Origin: Trichoplax adhaerens | Taxonomy: Eukaryota > Placozoa > Uniplacotomia > Trichoplacea > Trichoplacidae | Reading direction: 5' to 3' | NCBI RefSeq assembly: GCF_000150275.1 | Contig: NW_002060980.1 | Span: forward strand, 48,707 to 112,706 | Length of the DNA stretch: 64,000 nucleotides | Shown here: one piece after another, positions 27,555 through 39,800 of the stretch | Layout of the letters: each line of letters opens with the position of its first letter | Numbering within the stretch: position 1 is the stretch's first letter | The notes under the pieces: model-generated | Told to the model about the DNA's origin: nothing | Database searches by the model: none | Seen by the model: the letters and a program-made list of their open reading frames with translations, nothing else | Made by a program: the position numbers and the translations under genes

Positions 27555-27900
27555 AATTATAGTAAACTGTACCGTGTACTGTATAATGTAATATAGTATG
27601 GACATTCGATTTTCATAAGCGTACAAACATAACTGAGTGAATTTATAATAATATTTGGTATAGCGTATTTATAAGTATTGTATTTATAACATGCAGTGAA
27701 AATGTGGAACTATGCCGTATAATACAGTACAGTGCCGTTGGTATATTCGACTTACGTAAAAGTGTATAAACTTTACTTATATGTTGAACATAACTGAGCG
27801 AATTTATGATTAATCTTTAATATACTGTACAGTATTTATTATATAATTATTATTATATTTATATATATAACATGGAATAGCAATGCGGCATGGCCGAAAC
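27555..27900. repeat. diverged tandem duplication, offset about 161 bp
   Basis: The landmark CATAACTGAG occurs at 27628 and again at 27789. Around each copy the order of similar blocks is the same: ATTCGA plus a TAA-containing stretch before it, and a TATTTATA...ATAACATG stretch, then a ...GCCG block, after it. Identity is moderate, so the duplication is old. No coding potential is visible. Confidence 0.55.
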
Positions 27901-28321
27901 TGTATGCATGCAGCCGCGTTGAAAGTTTTTAAATATGCGTACGGGATAAAGTATGGATATAGATTATTATTATAGCTCACGAAGGCATGGATACTTGGAT
28001 AGGCATGGTCGCATGGACTACTAAAAGCAGACCATGACAGATACTGAGCACAGATATGGTTTTCATTGAAAAGTATACAGACACACGGACACGCGGGTGA
28101 TACATACTATACAAGTATTACTTGTTTAATAATGGCTCAACATGAAGAATAAAGCTACACAGTATCGTAGATATCATTGATGTAGGTATTTTTTTGTCTA
28201 GTGACCTTGATAAATATCTGGTAGTACCTGATGTTAAAGCCTCCATCAAGCATCTAAAAATTCTGATCCACTCACTACTTTAGAGTTTAAGATACTTGTG
28301 ATATGTATATTAATACCCTGC

Positions 28322-28346
28322 TTACAGTACAGTATAGTACAGTATA
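28322..28346. repeat. ACAGTA-rich short run
   Basis: Successive TACAGTA, AGTATAGTA and TACAGTATA words overlap here. This is one of many places in the window where the heptamer TACAGTA/TACTGTA clusters. Confidence 0.45.
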
Positions 28347-29085
28347 AATTACAAGTTTGGGGAGTTACTAGAGATTTATCCTATGTAACTGCATTAAAAC
28401 TCGTCAATCATTAATCTGCCATAATGTACTAGAGTGTGCTATGCAAACGTATCTTATTTCTTTCATTGAAAGTAAAACATCTTTTGTATATGAGAATATA
28501 GTGTATTTACGGCTACACATTCCATATTTACCGTATTACATCGAGAGATGTTTATTACGGAAATTTTTATGTAATTCTCACAAACATAATAACTTTGATC
28601 AATTTAATAGCATGGAGCGTTTTCAATTCTATATAGCAATATTAAATAGTTGTGTTACTAGGAAATCTTTATGTGTTAATGGAGATTACGCTGATTACGC
28701 TTTATGTATTTCGAACTCTATACCTGCCATCTTGCTATCGAACGTACAGTTAATAGGAACAGTGAAACTTTAAATTTGAGTCAGTTAGATATATGGCGGG
28801 AATATATAACACAATTTATTAATCATAATGCGCAGCTATGTGTGTGAGTCGGATAGTATGGGAAAAATAGAAATGTGAAAATCGTAAACTATTAAAGCAA
28901 AATTAGTTTGTTAATTACCTAGTTAAAACCATGAGACTCTATTTCAACGTATAGGTACTTTCATCGAAGCATACACGATAGTTATATCATAATAATACGA
29001 CAATGCTTAACAAGAATACAATACTCAATAAGATTTTATGCCCAGGCACAATTCCACAGTGTACACTACTTAGTTGCAAACAATA

Positions 29086-29437
29086 ACTGCATAATCGCAC
29101 GTTATGATGAATAATGGTGGCAACACTATCGCAATATGAATCCGGTAGCTATTACATCTGTTATAGTTGATGTCTTGACCAAGGAAGCGTCATTTTCGCT
29201 AAGTTAATATACCAATATTCGTCATACATCCAGTAGCATAATTACTGATATTCTTTTGCAACTGCATAGTCGCACGTTATGATGAATAATGGTGGCAACA
29301 CTATCGCAATATGAACCCGGTAACTATTACATCTTTTATAGTTGATGTCTTGACCAAGGAAGCGTCATTTTCGCTAAGTTAATATACCAATATTCGTCAT
29401 ACATCCAGTAGCATAATTACTGATATTCTTTTGCAAC
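29086..29437. repeat. 175-bp tandem duplication over the ACADSB 3' end
   Basis: Copy 1 begins near 29086 and copy 2 near 29261, giving a period of 175. The copies differ at only a few bases (for example CATAATCGC versus CATAGTCGC, GAATCCGG versus GAACCCGG). Copy 2 contains the last codons and stop of ACADSB on the minus strand. Copy 1 therefore repeats the same terminal codons, stop and 3' flank downstream of the real stop. High identity implies a recent duplication. Confidence 0.9.
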
Positions 29438-32400
29438 GCGACCCGCAATAGTATTTAACATTACATTACTGGCACCTTCGTAGATTGTTCCTAGGTGATT
29501 TCAAACGAATAAAAATTGTATATTTATTTATGATAAAAGGAACAAATAGTGGTGTTACCTACTCGCTTCTAATCGAATAGGGGCTTAAATAAATATTTCT
29601 ATACTATCGTAACGGTAAACTAGTTATAATGAATCAACCTGGGATGATATCTCTTAAGAATTTCTCGATAGGAAAGTCTTTCATATATCCCAATGCACCC
29701 ATCCATTTAATACCTTTTAGACCTATCTGACAAGCCATCTGAAAATTGCCATTTACTAGCATTAGACGAGCAAAAAATATTGAAATACTTTGGTAATTTG
29801 TTTGTCTTTTACAAACGGATACTATTTCGACTAACCTCAGTAGAATAATATTTAGCCATAGCAGCTTCTTTTACGTAAGGCATATTACACTCGTGTAATC
29901 TAGCTGCGTTATAAGCTAGCAAACGAGCAGCTTCTACTTGGACAGTTGCTTCGGCTATCTGATGCTGCATTGCCTGTTTAGTACAATAAATCATATCAGC
30001 TACAGCGACAATAAGAGTATACCATAGAATATAGTTATGCAATTGAAATTATACCGAAGCTATCTATAATAAAATAATATGAAGGCATCGCATTGGTAAA
30101 AGTGTACTATGTGGTACCTGGAAATCAAATAGCCGTTTGCCAAATTGTTTTCTTTCCATTGTGTATGGAATTACATGATCAAGAATGCCTTGAGCAGCAC
30201 CCACCATCTAAATAAGACATATTGACAATAAGATGCCGTTTATTGAGCTTGCTAGATGATACTACGAACACTTTGACGATTACAAGATATTAATTTACTT
30301 TCCTCTGTGTGTGATAGTAATCGTTACTAAGGATCAAGATCAAAATAAATACTTTGCATAATTTAAGAATATTTACTTGAGCTGCAACTCCAATTCTTCC
30401 TTCATTTAAGGTGGATGCAATTATCTTATATCCTGAACCGATCTCTCCCACGATATTGCTAGCAGGAACCTATTTACATTCAAGAAACATAATTACTTTA
30501 GTATATTTAAGCATTTAATTTCTATACAGATAGCACTATATGTAAACAATAAATCTCGAAAAGAAATAATGTCATTATTTTTATACTCTTAGATATATCA
30601 TTTTACTTGCTATCCTACCTTAACGTTTTCGAATGTTACGGGACAATTTGAAACGGCGTGTTGACCAAGCTTAAAAAATCAACAAAAAATTCAAGTTTAA
30701 AGTATTGAAATTTTGATAATTTTTTAAAGTTACGGCTTATAATAAACTCTATACTGTTTAGATCTATATCACTAAATAAATAAAATGGAATAAAATAAAT
30801 ACTTGTATTCAGCTGTATGTCATGGTCTTATATACCTTCTCTTCTCTTCTAGGAACACTAACACCAGGAGTATCTGCATCGACAATGAAGCAAGTGATCC
30901 CTTTATAGCCCTAGTAAGAATTGCCATGCAAAGTGTTAAGTAATAACCTTAGGAATACAGTATACTCATACAATAAAATTTACCTCTTCCGGTGCAGCGT
31001 TAGCCATAACTAAGAATGCGCCCGCCATATGAGCACTGGTGATCCACAGTTTATTTCCATTGATAATATAGTGATCTCCACTACGCAAAGCTGTGGTTTT
31101 CATTGCAAAAGCGTCACTACCAGATCCTTCTTCAGATAGGCAAAAGCTACCAAACTGAAAAGTAACGCATTCGTATTCAGATTTTATCGTATGACATTAC
31201 TGACATTGATATTGCGAAATGAGCTAATAAAAATGAAAAGACTTAGCTTTACCATAATTAAGTCACCATTATAATAAAATCAAAATATGAAGTAATACGG
31301 TCTAACTCGTATATCAAATCACAGTAACCATTTTGTGTATTATATCGTATTAGAAGTAGTACGAGTATATAGCTACGTGCATCTTGTATTTTATTACCAG
31401 ACATATTCGATGTACAGTACAATCATAGACAACATGAAAAGGTCTTTTCTAGTAGTCCATAGTAAAACACAAATAATGTACACACGGGATTATTGAAGTG
31501 CCATTGTCGTGTATCTGTTTAAGCAATTACTCTTGTTGTCCATGGTTGGCAAACATGCTATTACGCTGATGTAGCGATTGTATACAGTATACGTATATCC
31601 ATATGTTGATTAAGAAGAGTAGTTCTACTCAATAAGTTGTAACGAAAAATCAAGTTGAATCAAACAGCTGTCATTGTTTTGAACGTTCATTTGTTGAAAA
31701 CTTGGGATGTGACATTTAAAAGTATCAAAATAGTAGCGACAGAAATTTGTACGACACTGTAAATCAGTTCTGAATGTCTGTATCAAGTGATTGGAACTAA
31801 CCATAGAATTTGCGAATTTGGACAGATACTTCTTTTTTTGTTCTTCACTACCATAATCAAGTACGACGCCAGCAATTAATGTATTCTGTAGATCAACCGC
31901 AGCACCCAGAGCGGGGTCCGTTTTGGAAATCTCCTCGATGACCACGACAGCAGAAAAAAAATCCGCTCCTGGACCGTCATACTGGGTAGGAACTCGAATC
32001 CCTAGCCACTAAAAAGGTAAAACAACAGTGGGGTGACTTTACCGATGCAAAAAATACTGTCAATAAAATTAGAATTTTTTATTTTTCGAGGTGTTTGCGA
32101 TTGATATGAAATCTGATATTGGACCATTTTATGCCTTTGATGAAAATTAAGTCAATCAGCTAACCCCTTGATCGAATAATTGTTTGACAATGTCTGGTGG
32201 AAAATCTCTAGCCTCTTCAAATTCTCTTGTTCTTGGTTCAAGTTGTTCTTTTCGAAATTTGCGAACTGTATTAGAATGGAAAGAATACATATTCGGTCAT
32301 TGATATATCATCCATCAATAGCTGACGGTCAATACACAGTAAGTATGAAGGTTTTTGCTAGCTATAGCAGTAATTGATATCTCACTTTAATCCAGTTTCC

Positions 32401-33055
32401 ATCGTTTGATGGCATTGTAACTGTTATTGCTTACGATGCTGACACAATGTAAACTAGTTGATGTTATAACAGCGTTGGTCTACTTCTACAGGATGATTGC
32501 AGTCGTTTACGGGTATACAAACAAAATGGAGGTTAATCCGTTAAGTAAATTATCTTGACAAAATTGAGTGATATTGATCTATAACATTATCTATCATGGA
32601 TTAGTAAGGTCGGAATCTATGGCAGTCGGACTACTTTGTAACTTTCGGATGCAAAATGTTTGAGAAATATATTGTTGAATTAATACAAGCAGTTTTGTAA
32701 TGGATCCCTGATATACGCGTATATGACACGTCTACAAAATCATGGTGTACAATACTCTATGCATTGACGCCTTCTATTCTTCAACTCATAGCAATCTACA
32801 ACCATAAGATCAGAATAGAATTGGATCAGATCAGCTACTGCAGTTAGCCTTGCAATAAAGGTTCAAGAGGAGCCAATGAATGCTTGGAAAGGCCGACTTA
32901 CCAGCATCTTGCAACATTTGTTCATCTTCAGACAGATCAGTCAACGGTTTCGAGGTGCAGAATCGCTTGTTTCGGCCAGCAAGGACACCGGCCGTTAGTA
33001 ATCGACTCTTGTGCGATAGATCGGTCACCAAACGCCGACACGATTGCATCATCAT
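29417..33055 (-). CDS. ACADSB: ACADSB, short/branched-chain acyl-CoA dehydrogenase, mitochondrial
   Basis: FAD enzyme that oxidises 2-methyl-branched acyl-CoA in isoleucine breakdown and passes electrons to ETF in the mitochondrial matrix. Eleven exons, read right to left: 32902-33055, 32165-32265, 31802-32008, 30984-31154, 30836-30910, 30619-30669, 30377-30469, 30118-30207, 29836-29973, 29639-29738, 29417-29490. All phases agree and give 417 aa (human 432). The N-terminus is Arg/Ser-rich without acidic residues until about residue 40, as in a matrix targeting peptide. Landmarks: [14 protein letters not shown] (162-169 region) and LWITSA (190-195), the FAD/substrate signatures; [17 protein letters not shown]; the catalytic Glu398 in TIYEGAS. 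Departures: LGQHAVSN at 237-244 where the family usually has LGxRASST, and WMGALGY for WMGGxGY. The stop lies in copy 2 of a 175-bp duplication. RAD51B is divergent upstream. Confidence 0.96.
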
Positions 33056-33207
33056 GTTAGCTTAGCAATCAATGATCTTGTAGCTAAGGAGTATAACAAT
33101 ATCCACAGCGTTCTGAACTCGAATCGGGTAAGCAAGATTCGTCGCAAGATTCAAATATGGCCAGAAACTGTAGCTGTCCCTGGAGTTGGAACGTTTGGTG
33201 GTGTTTA

Positions 33208-33370
33208 CCTGGACAGCTGGACTTATAGTATATCACTGACCTGGGCTTGACCTGGACAGTGGACAGCTGGACTTACAGTATTTCAACGACCTGGACTTGA
33301 TCTGGACAGTGGACAGCTGGACTTGTACCGGACTGCATTCTCGACCTGGATACGGACAGCTGGACTCGTA
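33208..33370. repeat. 50-bp tandem array, about 3 copies
   Basis: GGACAGCTGG recurs at 33211, 33261 and 33311 and (less one base, then diverging) at 33354. The repeated unit also carries CTTGA-CCTGGACAGT. It is GC-richer than its surroundings and lies 150-300 bases upstream of the ACADSB start codon, in the interval shared with RAD51B. Confidence 0.8.
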
Positions 33371-33781
33371 GTACAGTACAGTACTGGGTAAGCGCGTACT
33401 GTGTCAATTGGAATACGCAACCGAGGCTCGCTTTGCAGATGTTACAGTAACAGTATGGTACAGAATAGCACAGGCTAGTAAACACCGTTATAGCGTGCAA
33501 TTTACGATGCAGTACTGGCGAGCTCGAGCTGAGCAATTGCAGACTAGCTTGTAAATCAGATGTTGTCTTTATGGATCATCGATCAATCTAGTCATTGGGA
33601 TAAAGGAAGCCATCGTATAAAACTCTTTTCATGCTTTGATGGTGGATGCTAGGGTAGACGAGAAGTTCATGTGGTAACAGTGTGGTGTTGATGCGTACGT
33701 TAACTTAGACGATACTCTACTGTTTACCTCGTTCGTCATCATGTCCTATCGGAAGATTAAAGCAATCGGATTATCGCATGA
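33371..33781. other. intergenic, nothing recognised
   Basis: About 410 bases between two tandem arrays. It starts with an overlapping GTACAGTACAGTACTG run. I see no coding or RNA feature. Confidence 0.5.
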
Positions 33782-34289
33782 ATTAGTTGACGTACTATTG
33801 CAGCACAAGATCACTACTTGTAAGGTATAGCATGTAAGGTTAACTATTGATATAGATGATCAAGGACAGTTGTTGCCAACTTTTTACACGGTCGGTATGC
33901 ATACCCCCATTAGTTGACGTTCTATTGCAGCACAAGATCACCACTTGCAAGGTATAGCATGTAAGGTTAACTATTGATATAGATGATCAAGGACAGTTAT
34001 TGCCAACTTTTTACACGGTCGGTATGCATACCCCCATTAGTTGACGTTCTATTGCAGCACAAGATCACCACTTGCAAGGTATAGCATGTAAGGTTAACTA
34101 TTGATACAGATGATCAAGGACAGTTGTTGCCAACTTTTTACACGGTCGGTATGCATACCCCCATTAGTTGACGTTCTATTGCAGCACAAGATCACCACTT
34201 GCAAGGTATAGCATGTAAGGTTAACTATTGATAGAGATGATCAAGGACAGTTGTTGCCAACTTTTCACACGGTCGGTATGCATACCCCC
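33782..34289. repeat. 127-bp tandem array, four copies (minisatellite)
   Basis: Units begin ATTAGTTGAC at 33782, 33909, 34036 and 34163, an exact 127-bp period. Copies 2-4 are nearly identical; copy 1 differs at a few more bases (for example GACGTACTA for GACGTTCTA). Each unit ends with a GGTCGGTATGCATACCCCC block, so the array ends at 34289. 127 is not a multiple of 3, arguing against coding. It sits in the 1.5-kb interval between the divergent ACADSB and RAD51B. Confidence 0.95.
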
Positions 34290-34532
34290 AAGATACTAGT
34301 GGAAAGGCTGTAAAGCAGAGAAATTGTTAATATGAAAATGGAGTTTATCTTGATGGATCAATGACACTTTGAGTAGTATTCTTGTTATACGTATTCAACG
34401 GGTGATGTATTGTTGATGTGCCATGGATTAGAGCTATATAGTAATCCATACTCAATGGAAGTACCATGGATATAAAGCATAGCATAGAGTGCACAGTAGG
34501 TCGGAACCCATTTACTTTTACGGTATACGTAG

Positions 34533-36791
34533 GATTACAAATTGATTAGTTCACTCGTCAATAGAAGTAGTTTGTTTTCTCAAATTTCTATTCATGATTT
34601 AGGTAAAGGCACTGATAGGCTACGTTTAGAGATCCGTTCACAAGTTTAAATAACTCATACAATTCAATTAACCGTTATCTTGAATCAGAAAATTTGTATA
34701 TGCAAATACTAGGATATTGTGAAGACTAACATTGGCCAACGATCTTCTATCCTAGGATATTCTAGCATTGTCAAATGTCGAATTAATGAACATGACTGGA
34801 CTCAGTTATCAGCATTCCAAAGATGTTATTCAATCTGCAAGTAGAAGTGTATCACCGAATACTCAAACTGTAGGTTTAGAGAAGTTGTTGCATTCATAGC
34901 CAATGCATGAATGATAGTAAAAAAGTTTGACAATTCATCTTCTCTTATCTCATCGCTATAGGCTGCCAGTTTATTCAATCCGATAGCATCAAAGTATCCA
35001 GCATACCTCTCTACTTCATTAAGTCCGTTAGATTGTGCCCTACGCGGTGGCTTACGCTTATCAAATTTGACAGAGGTCAGTATACCCAGCATAATACGTA
35101 TGCTATCTTATCTTCAACACGATTAACGCCCAATCCAACCACTAGTAAATTCGCCCTTGTTTTAAGACATAAATCAGTTGTATGAGACATTCAGAGTGAA
35201 TATCATTGCTAGATTCAGTTACTCTATGTTACTACAGATGATAGAAACCTCATTCAAGGTGCTCAATCAGTATGAACGTGTATAGCATTTAATAAAGGCC
35301 TTACCCATCATGTGCAAGGATCATACCAGCAACTACGAATACGAGTTTATCTTATGAATGAAAATAAAGCATTTATAAACGATATTATTAAGGAATACAT
35401 GCTTTGCAACTGATCATTACCTACAACTAAACAATGTATTGAAAAGAAATTTTTTCTATATATCACAATCGAAGCTGGTAGGACCGCCTGGATCTGGTAA
35501 AACTCAATTCTGTATCATGCTCAGCATATTAGCAACTTTACCAAATGAAATGTTAGGTCTCGATGGTAGCACTATTTACGTCGATACTGAAGCTTCATTT
35601 ACAGCTGAGAGGTCATACAAATATCAAAGTTACAATTTATCTCTATCCTAATCTTAGGTACTAATCTATTTTTAATTTAATTTATTTATTCTTAGGCTTG
35701 TAGAAATGGCTACGTGTAAATTTCCTGAATATTTTTCCAATAGGGAGCACTTATCTAAATTAACACAACGAGTATGTGTGTCAGTACAACTTGAATCACG
35801 CAGTTTGGTCAACAGGCAAGCGTAGAGCAGTAGTGTGCTACAGATAATGCACTATAATCAACAAATTTGTAGCCCTTTATACATCTCTTACATCATCAGC
35901 TTGTTAAAATCGTAATATAAACTTCTCCAGAAATGAAGATTCCTTTTTATAACGCAACTATATATACATCAATTTCCGTGCTATTATAGATTACTCAGTT
36001 TAGAAGAGGACATAATCAAGCGAAATGTTAAACTAATTATCGTCGATTCTATAGCATCACCTGTTCGAAAAGAGTTCGATCGCACAAGTTCGACTCAACG
36101 AGGACAAATTCTTTCAAAGCAAGCAGCTATCTTGAAGTATGTTTAATGACGAAAAATTGCCAAACCAATCATACTCAAGTAGATACTTATCTGATACATT
36201 ATCGTTTGATCACTTTCGCAATATTGATTCAATACAATTTTAAATTTATATAGACGTATTGCTGAAGCTTTCTCGATTCCGGTAAATTGTAACTTTTTAT
36301 TTAATATCAATTCGTTAGTAATGCAGCACATACAGTATAGTACAATCATAATATGTTAAAATTGACCCCGGCATCTATTTAGATTATTATAACAAACCAG
36401 ATCACAACCAGTTATAACCAGCGCAAGAACGATTCTATTAATGACGAAGATGTGTCTAATATTCAAGCAGATGATTCTAGTACTACAGCTTTTGAAGATC
36501 ATAGACCACATATAATAGCCGCACTTGGTGAGACATGGGCACATAACGTAAACACTAGGCTATTTTTAGAGCCAATAGACGACACAAGAAAAAAGGTAAG
36601 AATAGCTTATGCTTATCGTACATTAAGTAATTCGATTGCCTGCACATAATTTTTAGGAGACCCATACGTTTTAAATATTCGCAATTAAAATTATTTCTAC
36701 GTTTTTCTAGATAACGATAATGAAGTCACCAGTAGCAGCTACGGCATCTTTAAATTATGTTATTGAATCTAAGGGTATCGTTGTAATTTAA
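34533..36791 (+). CDS. RAD51B: RAD51B, RecA-family recombinase paralogue
   Basis: RAD51 paralogue; in vertebrates a subunit of the BCDX2 complex that supports RAD51 filaments in homologous recombination repair. Exons: 34533-34602, 34766-34873, 35032-35075, 35475-35611, 35696-35815, 35990-36136, 36254-36281, 36383-36595, 36711-36791; phases agree, 315 aa. The N-terminal helix-hairpin part includes NMTGLSYQH (human VTGLSYRG). Walker A is GPPGSGKTQF, followed by CIMLSILATLP as in RAD51B rather than RAD51C/D. Walker B is KLIIVDSIAS. TNQITT and AALGETWAHNVNTRL match the RecA L2 and C-terminal regions. The first coding exon (about 10-20 residues) was not found; ATG 34466-34495 has the right phase but would need a 37-base intron. 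The intron after 35815 starts with GC. AATAAA at 36892-36897 is a likely poly(A) signal. Confidence 0.95.
35816..35989 (+). other. GC-AG intron of RAD51B
   Basis: The exon ends ...AACAG and the intron begins GCAAGC, close to the known GC-donor consensus AG|GCAAGT. It ends TATAG before 35990. Using it joins LVNR to LLSLEEDII in frame (phase 2), matching VLQRIESLEEEII in the human protein. The only GT further upstream (35772) would cost 44 bases and break phase. Confidence 0.8.
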
Positions 36792-36891
36792 ATTAGTCAT
36801 TACGTAAACAAGATACAAGCGTTTAGCTATTCAAAGTTTTGATGTCAGCGAAAACCTGACCGTACTACTATTTTAATAATGCGGTTTATGA

Positions 36892-36897
36892 AATAAA
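36892..36897 (+). terminator. poly(A) signal of RAD51B
   Basis: AATAAA about 100 bases after the stop codon. Confidence 0.5.
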
Positions 36898-39800
36898 TAT
36901 CTAACGCTAATGGAAAAAAATTACTAACTTCGCGCGACTCATTCTCAATTGAAAAGTATTTTTCTAGAGTACGCGTATTCAAACACAAATCTACTCTAAT
37001 ACTATTTCAGATTAAAATTTATCCATTAATTAATTATTTATGTTCAGTCTGCGTATATACTTATTGATTGATATATTGTGTAAGTTGACAATGATTGTAT
37101 ATCCTGGAATTTCTGTCACTACATGTTTTTATATTGTACGTGGTATTGTGCCTCGTAATAAAATAATTTATACTTTTTTGCGTATGTTGTATCAATCGAA
37201 TAGTAATGCCGTTGGTTTAAACAGTCTTGAATACGTATTTCAAGCTTAGCATGAAACCTTACCTCATTGTAGAATTTATAACTTTTGTAACATAGGGATA
37301 CCTTTGATGGTAATAACTAATAACGTGAGTCTAGGAAGTTTAACTATCTCCAGTACGTGCTTTAAATTTATAAGATGATTAATTTTAAAATATATTTAAA
37401 GAAATATACGAAGACTTTATTATTATAATATTATCAAATAGTTTTACGGGTATTTAAGATCCCGATCTTACCAAATATATAGGTTGTTTAACTTCCTTTT
37501 CGTGATAGTATCATGTTTTACGTAGACATCCAAAAGTAGTCTAGTTACATAAACATTTAATGTAGATAAAATACTAAAAATTAGATACTGAAGTGGTACA
37601 ACATTTTCATTCCCGCAACTATAAAGTACGATAACTCTATAGCTAAGGTGATCATGAGGCCTATTATTTGAAATGCGCCAATAACCTCATCAATTTTCTG
37701 AAATCTATTATTTCATGTATTATACATTTGATTAATTGAGATATTTTTTACTCATCAATCTTTCAAACAAACTTATACGGTATCTTCCCTCTTGTATTAG
37801 GATTAGGGTAAGGTGTTGATTTGAAATTAAGTTAGCTTCTAATTGAGAAATGAAGTGCGGTAATCTGAATACAATATTAATAGAACTATAACTAGCGGCT
37901 GCTAAATGAAGTTCATTCAGTAGCCCCTGCTATAACTAATATGCAACCGTTAAAACAAATGAAATTTTAAGATATTTAAAACTCGTAACTATGTCGCGTA
38001 GTGTAAATTTAGTACAAAGTAAAGTTTCGAGGATAGTTTATTACTAGTCTGTTAGTCACTGATTAGGCTAGTTCAATGACTTTTTAAATCACATATACAA
38101 CAATTCCATAGCTATTCTTTTCAATTTCAGAAATATGGTGTTTATCCAATTACCTATTGGAAGCCAATTTTATTGTCGCTATGACGAAATAGCGTACACT
38201 ATTCGCATTTTAATCATTATCCTAACGGATCGCATCATGTACGATGTGTTAAGCAATCTATGGTTTATGTTGGAATCTTACGTGGTGCAATTTTTAATTT
38301 GGATGTCACACGAGTATTTTTATATAAATTTTATTTTTTAAGGCGCAGACAACAGATTATTTTAAGCATGAAATAGGCATTCTAGGATAGGTTGGCATTT
38401 GTTAATTAGAATTTACGATTAATGTAATATCCTAAAGCTAACGGCAATCAGACAACTTTACCGTATAGTATGGAAAGTATATGATATATACGGTATAGTA
38501 TGTAAGTTATAATCTCGATTCATTTAAAGCTATTTTCTTATTTGAAATACCCAAAAGATGAACAATTAATTACTTGTATAAGTCAAAACTAAACGCATAA
38601 TACACTAGCGAAGATTTTACTTAAATGGTAAAATAATATTTTATACAAATTTAAGACGCTGTATGGAGAACATAGAATATTGAATTTAGGATCCTACTTA
38701 GATTTAGCCGAGTTTCAGTGTAAATTACAGTTGTATCTATAAATTGATCAATGAGGTGGATACAAGTATAAGTACGTATTTAATTGAGTAAAACTATGCC
38801 GATAGCATGCACTACTCCTATGTAATCATAAGCGTCGAAAAATGGTTAATAACTAAAGCTATTACTTTTGCGTACATAAATAAGCCATAGCATCAAATAA
38901 GTGGAGCGCATTAACAATTTAACACTGCAATCACGAATTCAGATCCATATATAACCAGCCCATCACTGCATATAGGAGCTAAACCTGATAATTTCACCTT
39001 TACACGCACAGTCTTATTTTTTACGTCAACTTTTCTACGTATATGTAATACCGCAAAACATACTGACAGCATCATAAATTTAAGAGAAGAATTGATGCTA
39101 ATCATTTACGTTTAGCGTTAATGTTAGCTTTGAATAAAGTTTGTAGAAATGTTTCATATTTTTTAGAGATCATTTAAGTACCGTACTAATTCAAAACACA
39201 CTATGAAATCAACATGACAAAGTAAGAGCTACTTAATAAGAAAATAGAGAAGCTGTAACTATACGATGGGATTAGTAGAACATAATATATCTTCAAAAAT
39301 TATGTAATCGATTCATCTACAATTACTAATAAGGTACGATGATAGCTTGCTGAAATTCAATTGGTGGTTGTTTTAAGTGGTAATTTAGGCCTAATTCATG
39401 AGATTTAATTTAACGAAAAGTAATCTTTCCAGTAGCTGGATACCACCACTGTGCAAGGATTACGTTATTAATTAAGGACCAAGTATAATAATTTAATGTA
39501 CATATCTTGCCTGGTCACATACCGAACCTATGAATTGAAAGTTAATTATTTTGAAAGCATTACTATTGGCAAATTTATTACGAACAACTTAGGATTACAA
39601 ACAGCAATCGTATTTACTCTAACGCTGGTCTCTATTTCAATCTTTTAAATCAGTATCGGAACTTGACATAATTCGGTTGTTTAAGTATTAGATACATAAA
39701 AATTGACTGTAAGTTGTGATTAAATGTAATCATTGATAACTAAGCTCTCTACTTCTTGTATTCAAGTTGATCCAATTGACTTCTGTGAACGTTTGCAATA

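Larger units (their letters stand above)
19616..29085. other. stretch without a recognised gene
   Basis: About 9.5 kb of AT-rich DNA. Open frames such as 25254-25577 (-, 107 codons, hydrophobic) and 28441-28773 (+, 110 codons) have no motif I recognise and no clear splice partners, and I treat them as chance. The region does hold a diverged 161-bp tandem duplication (about 27555-27900), a short hairpin at 27500-27518 and a TACAGTA-rich run at 28322-28346. Confidence 0.6.

Noticed and set aside
28441-28773. 110-codon open frame on the plus strand
   Set aside because: No motif or homologue recognised and no splice partners seen; likely chance.
32880-33065. Plus-strand frame over the ACADSB first exon
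   Set aside because: Antisense shadow of the mitochondrial targeting exon.
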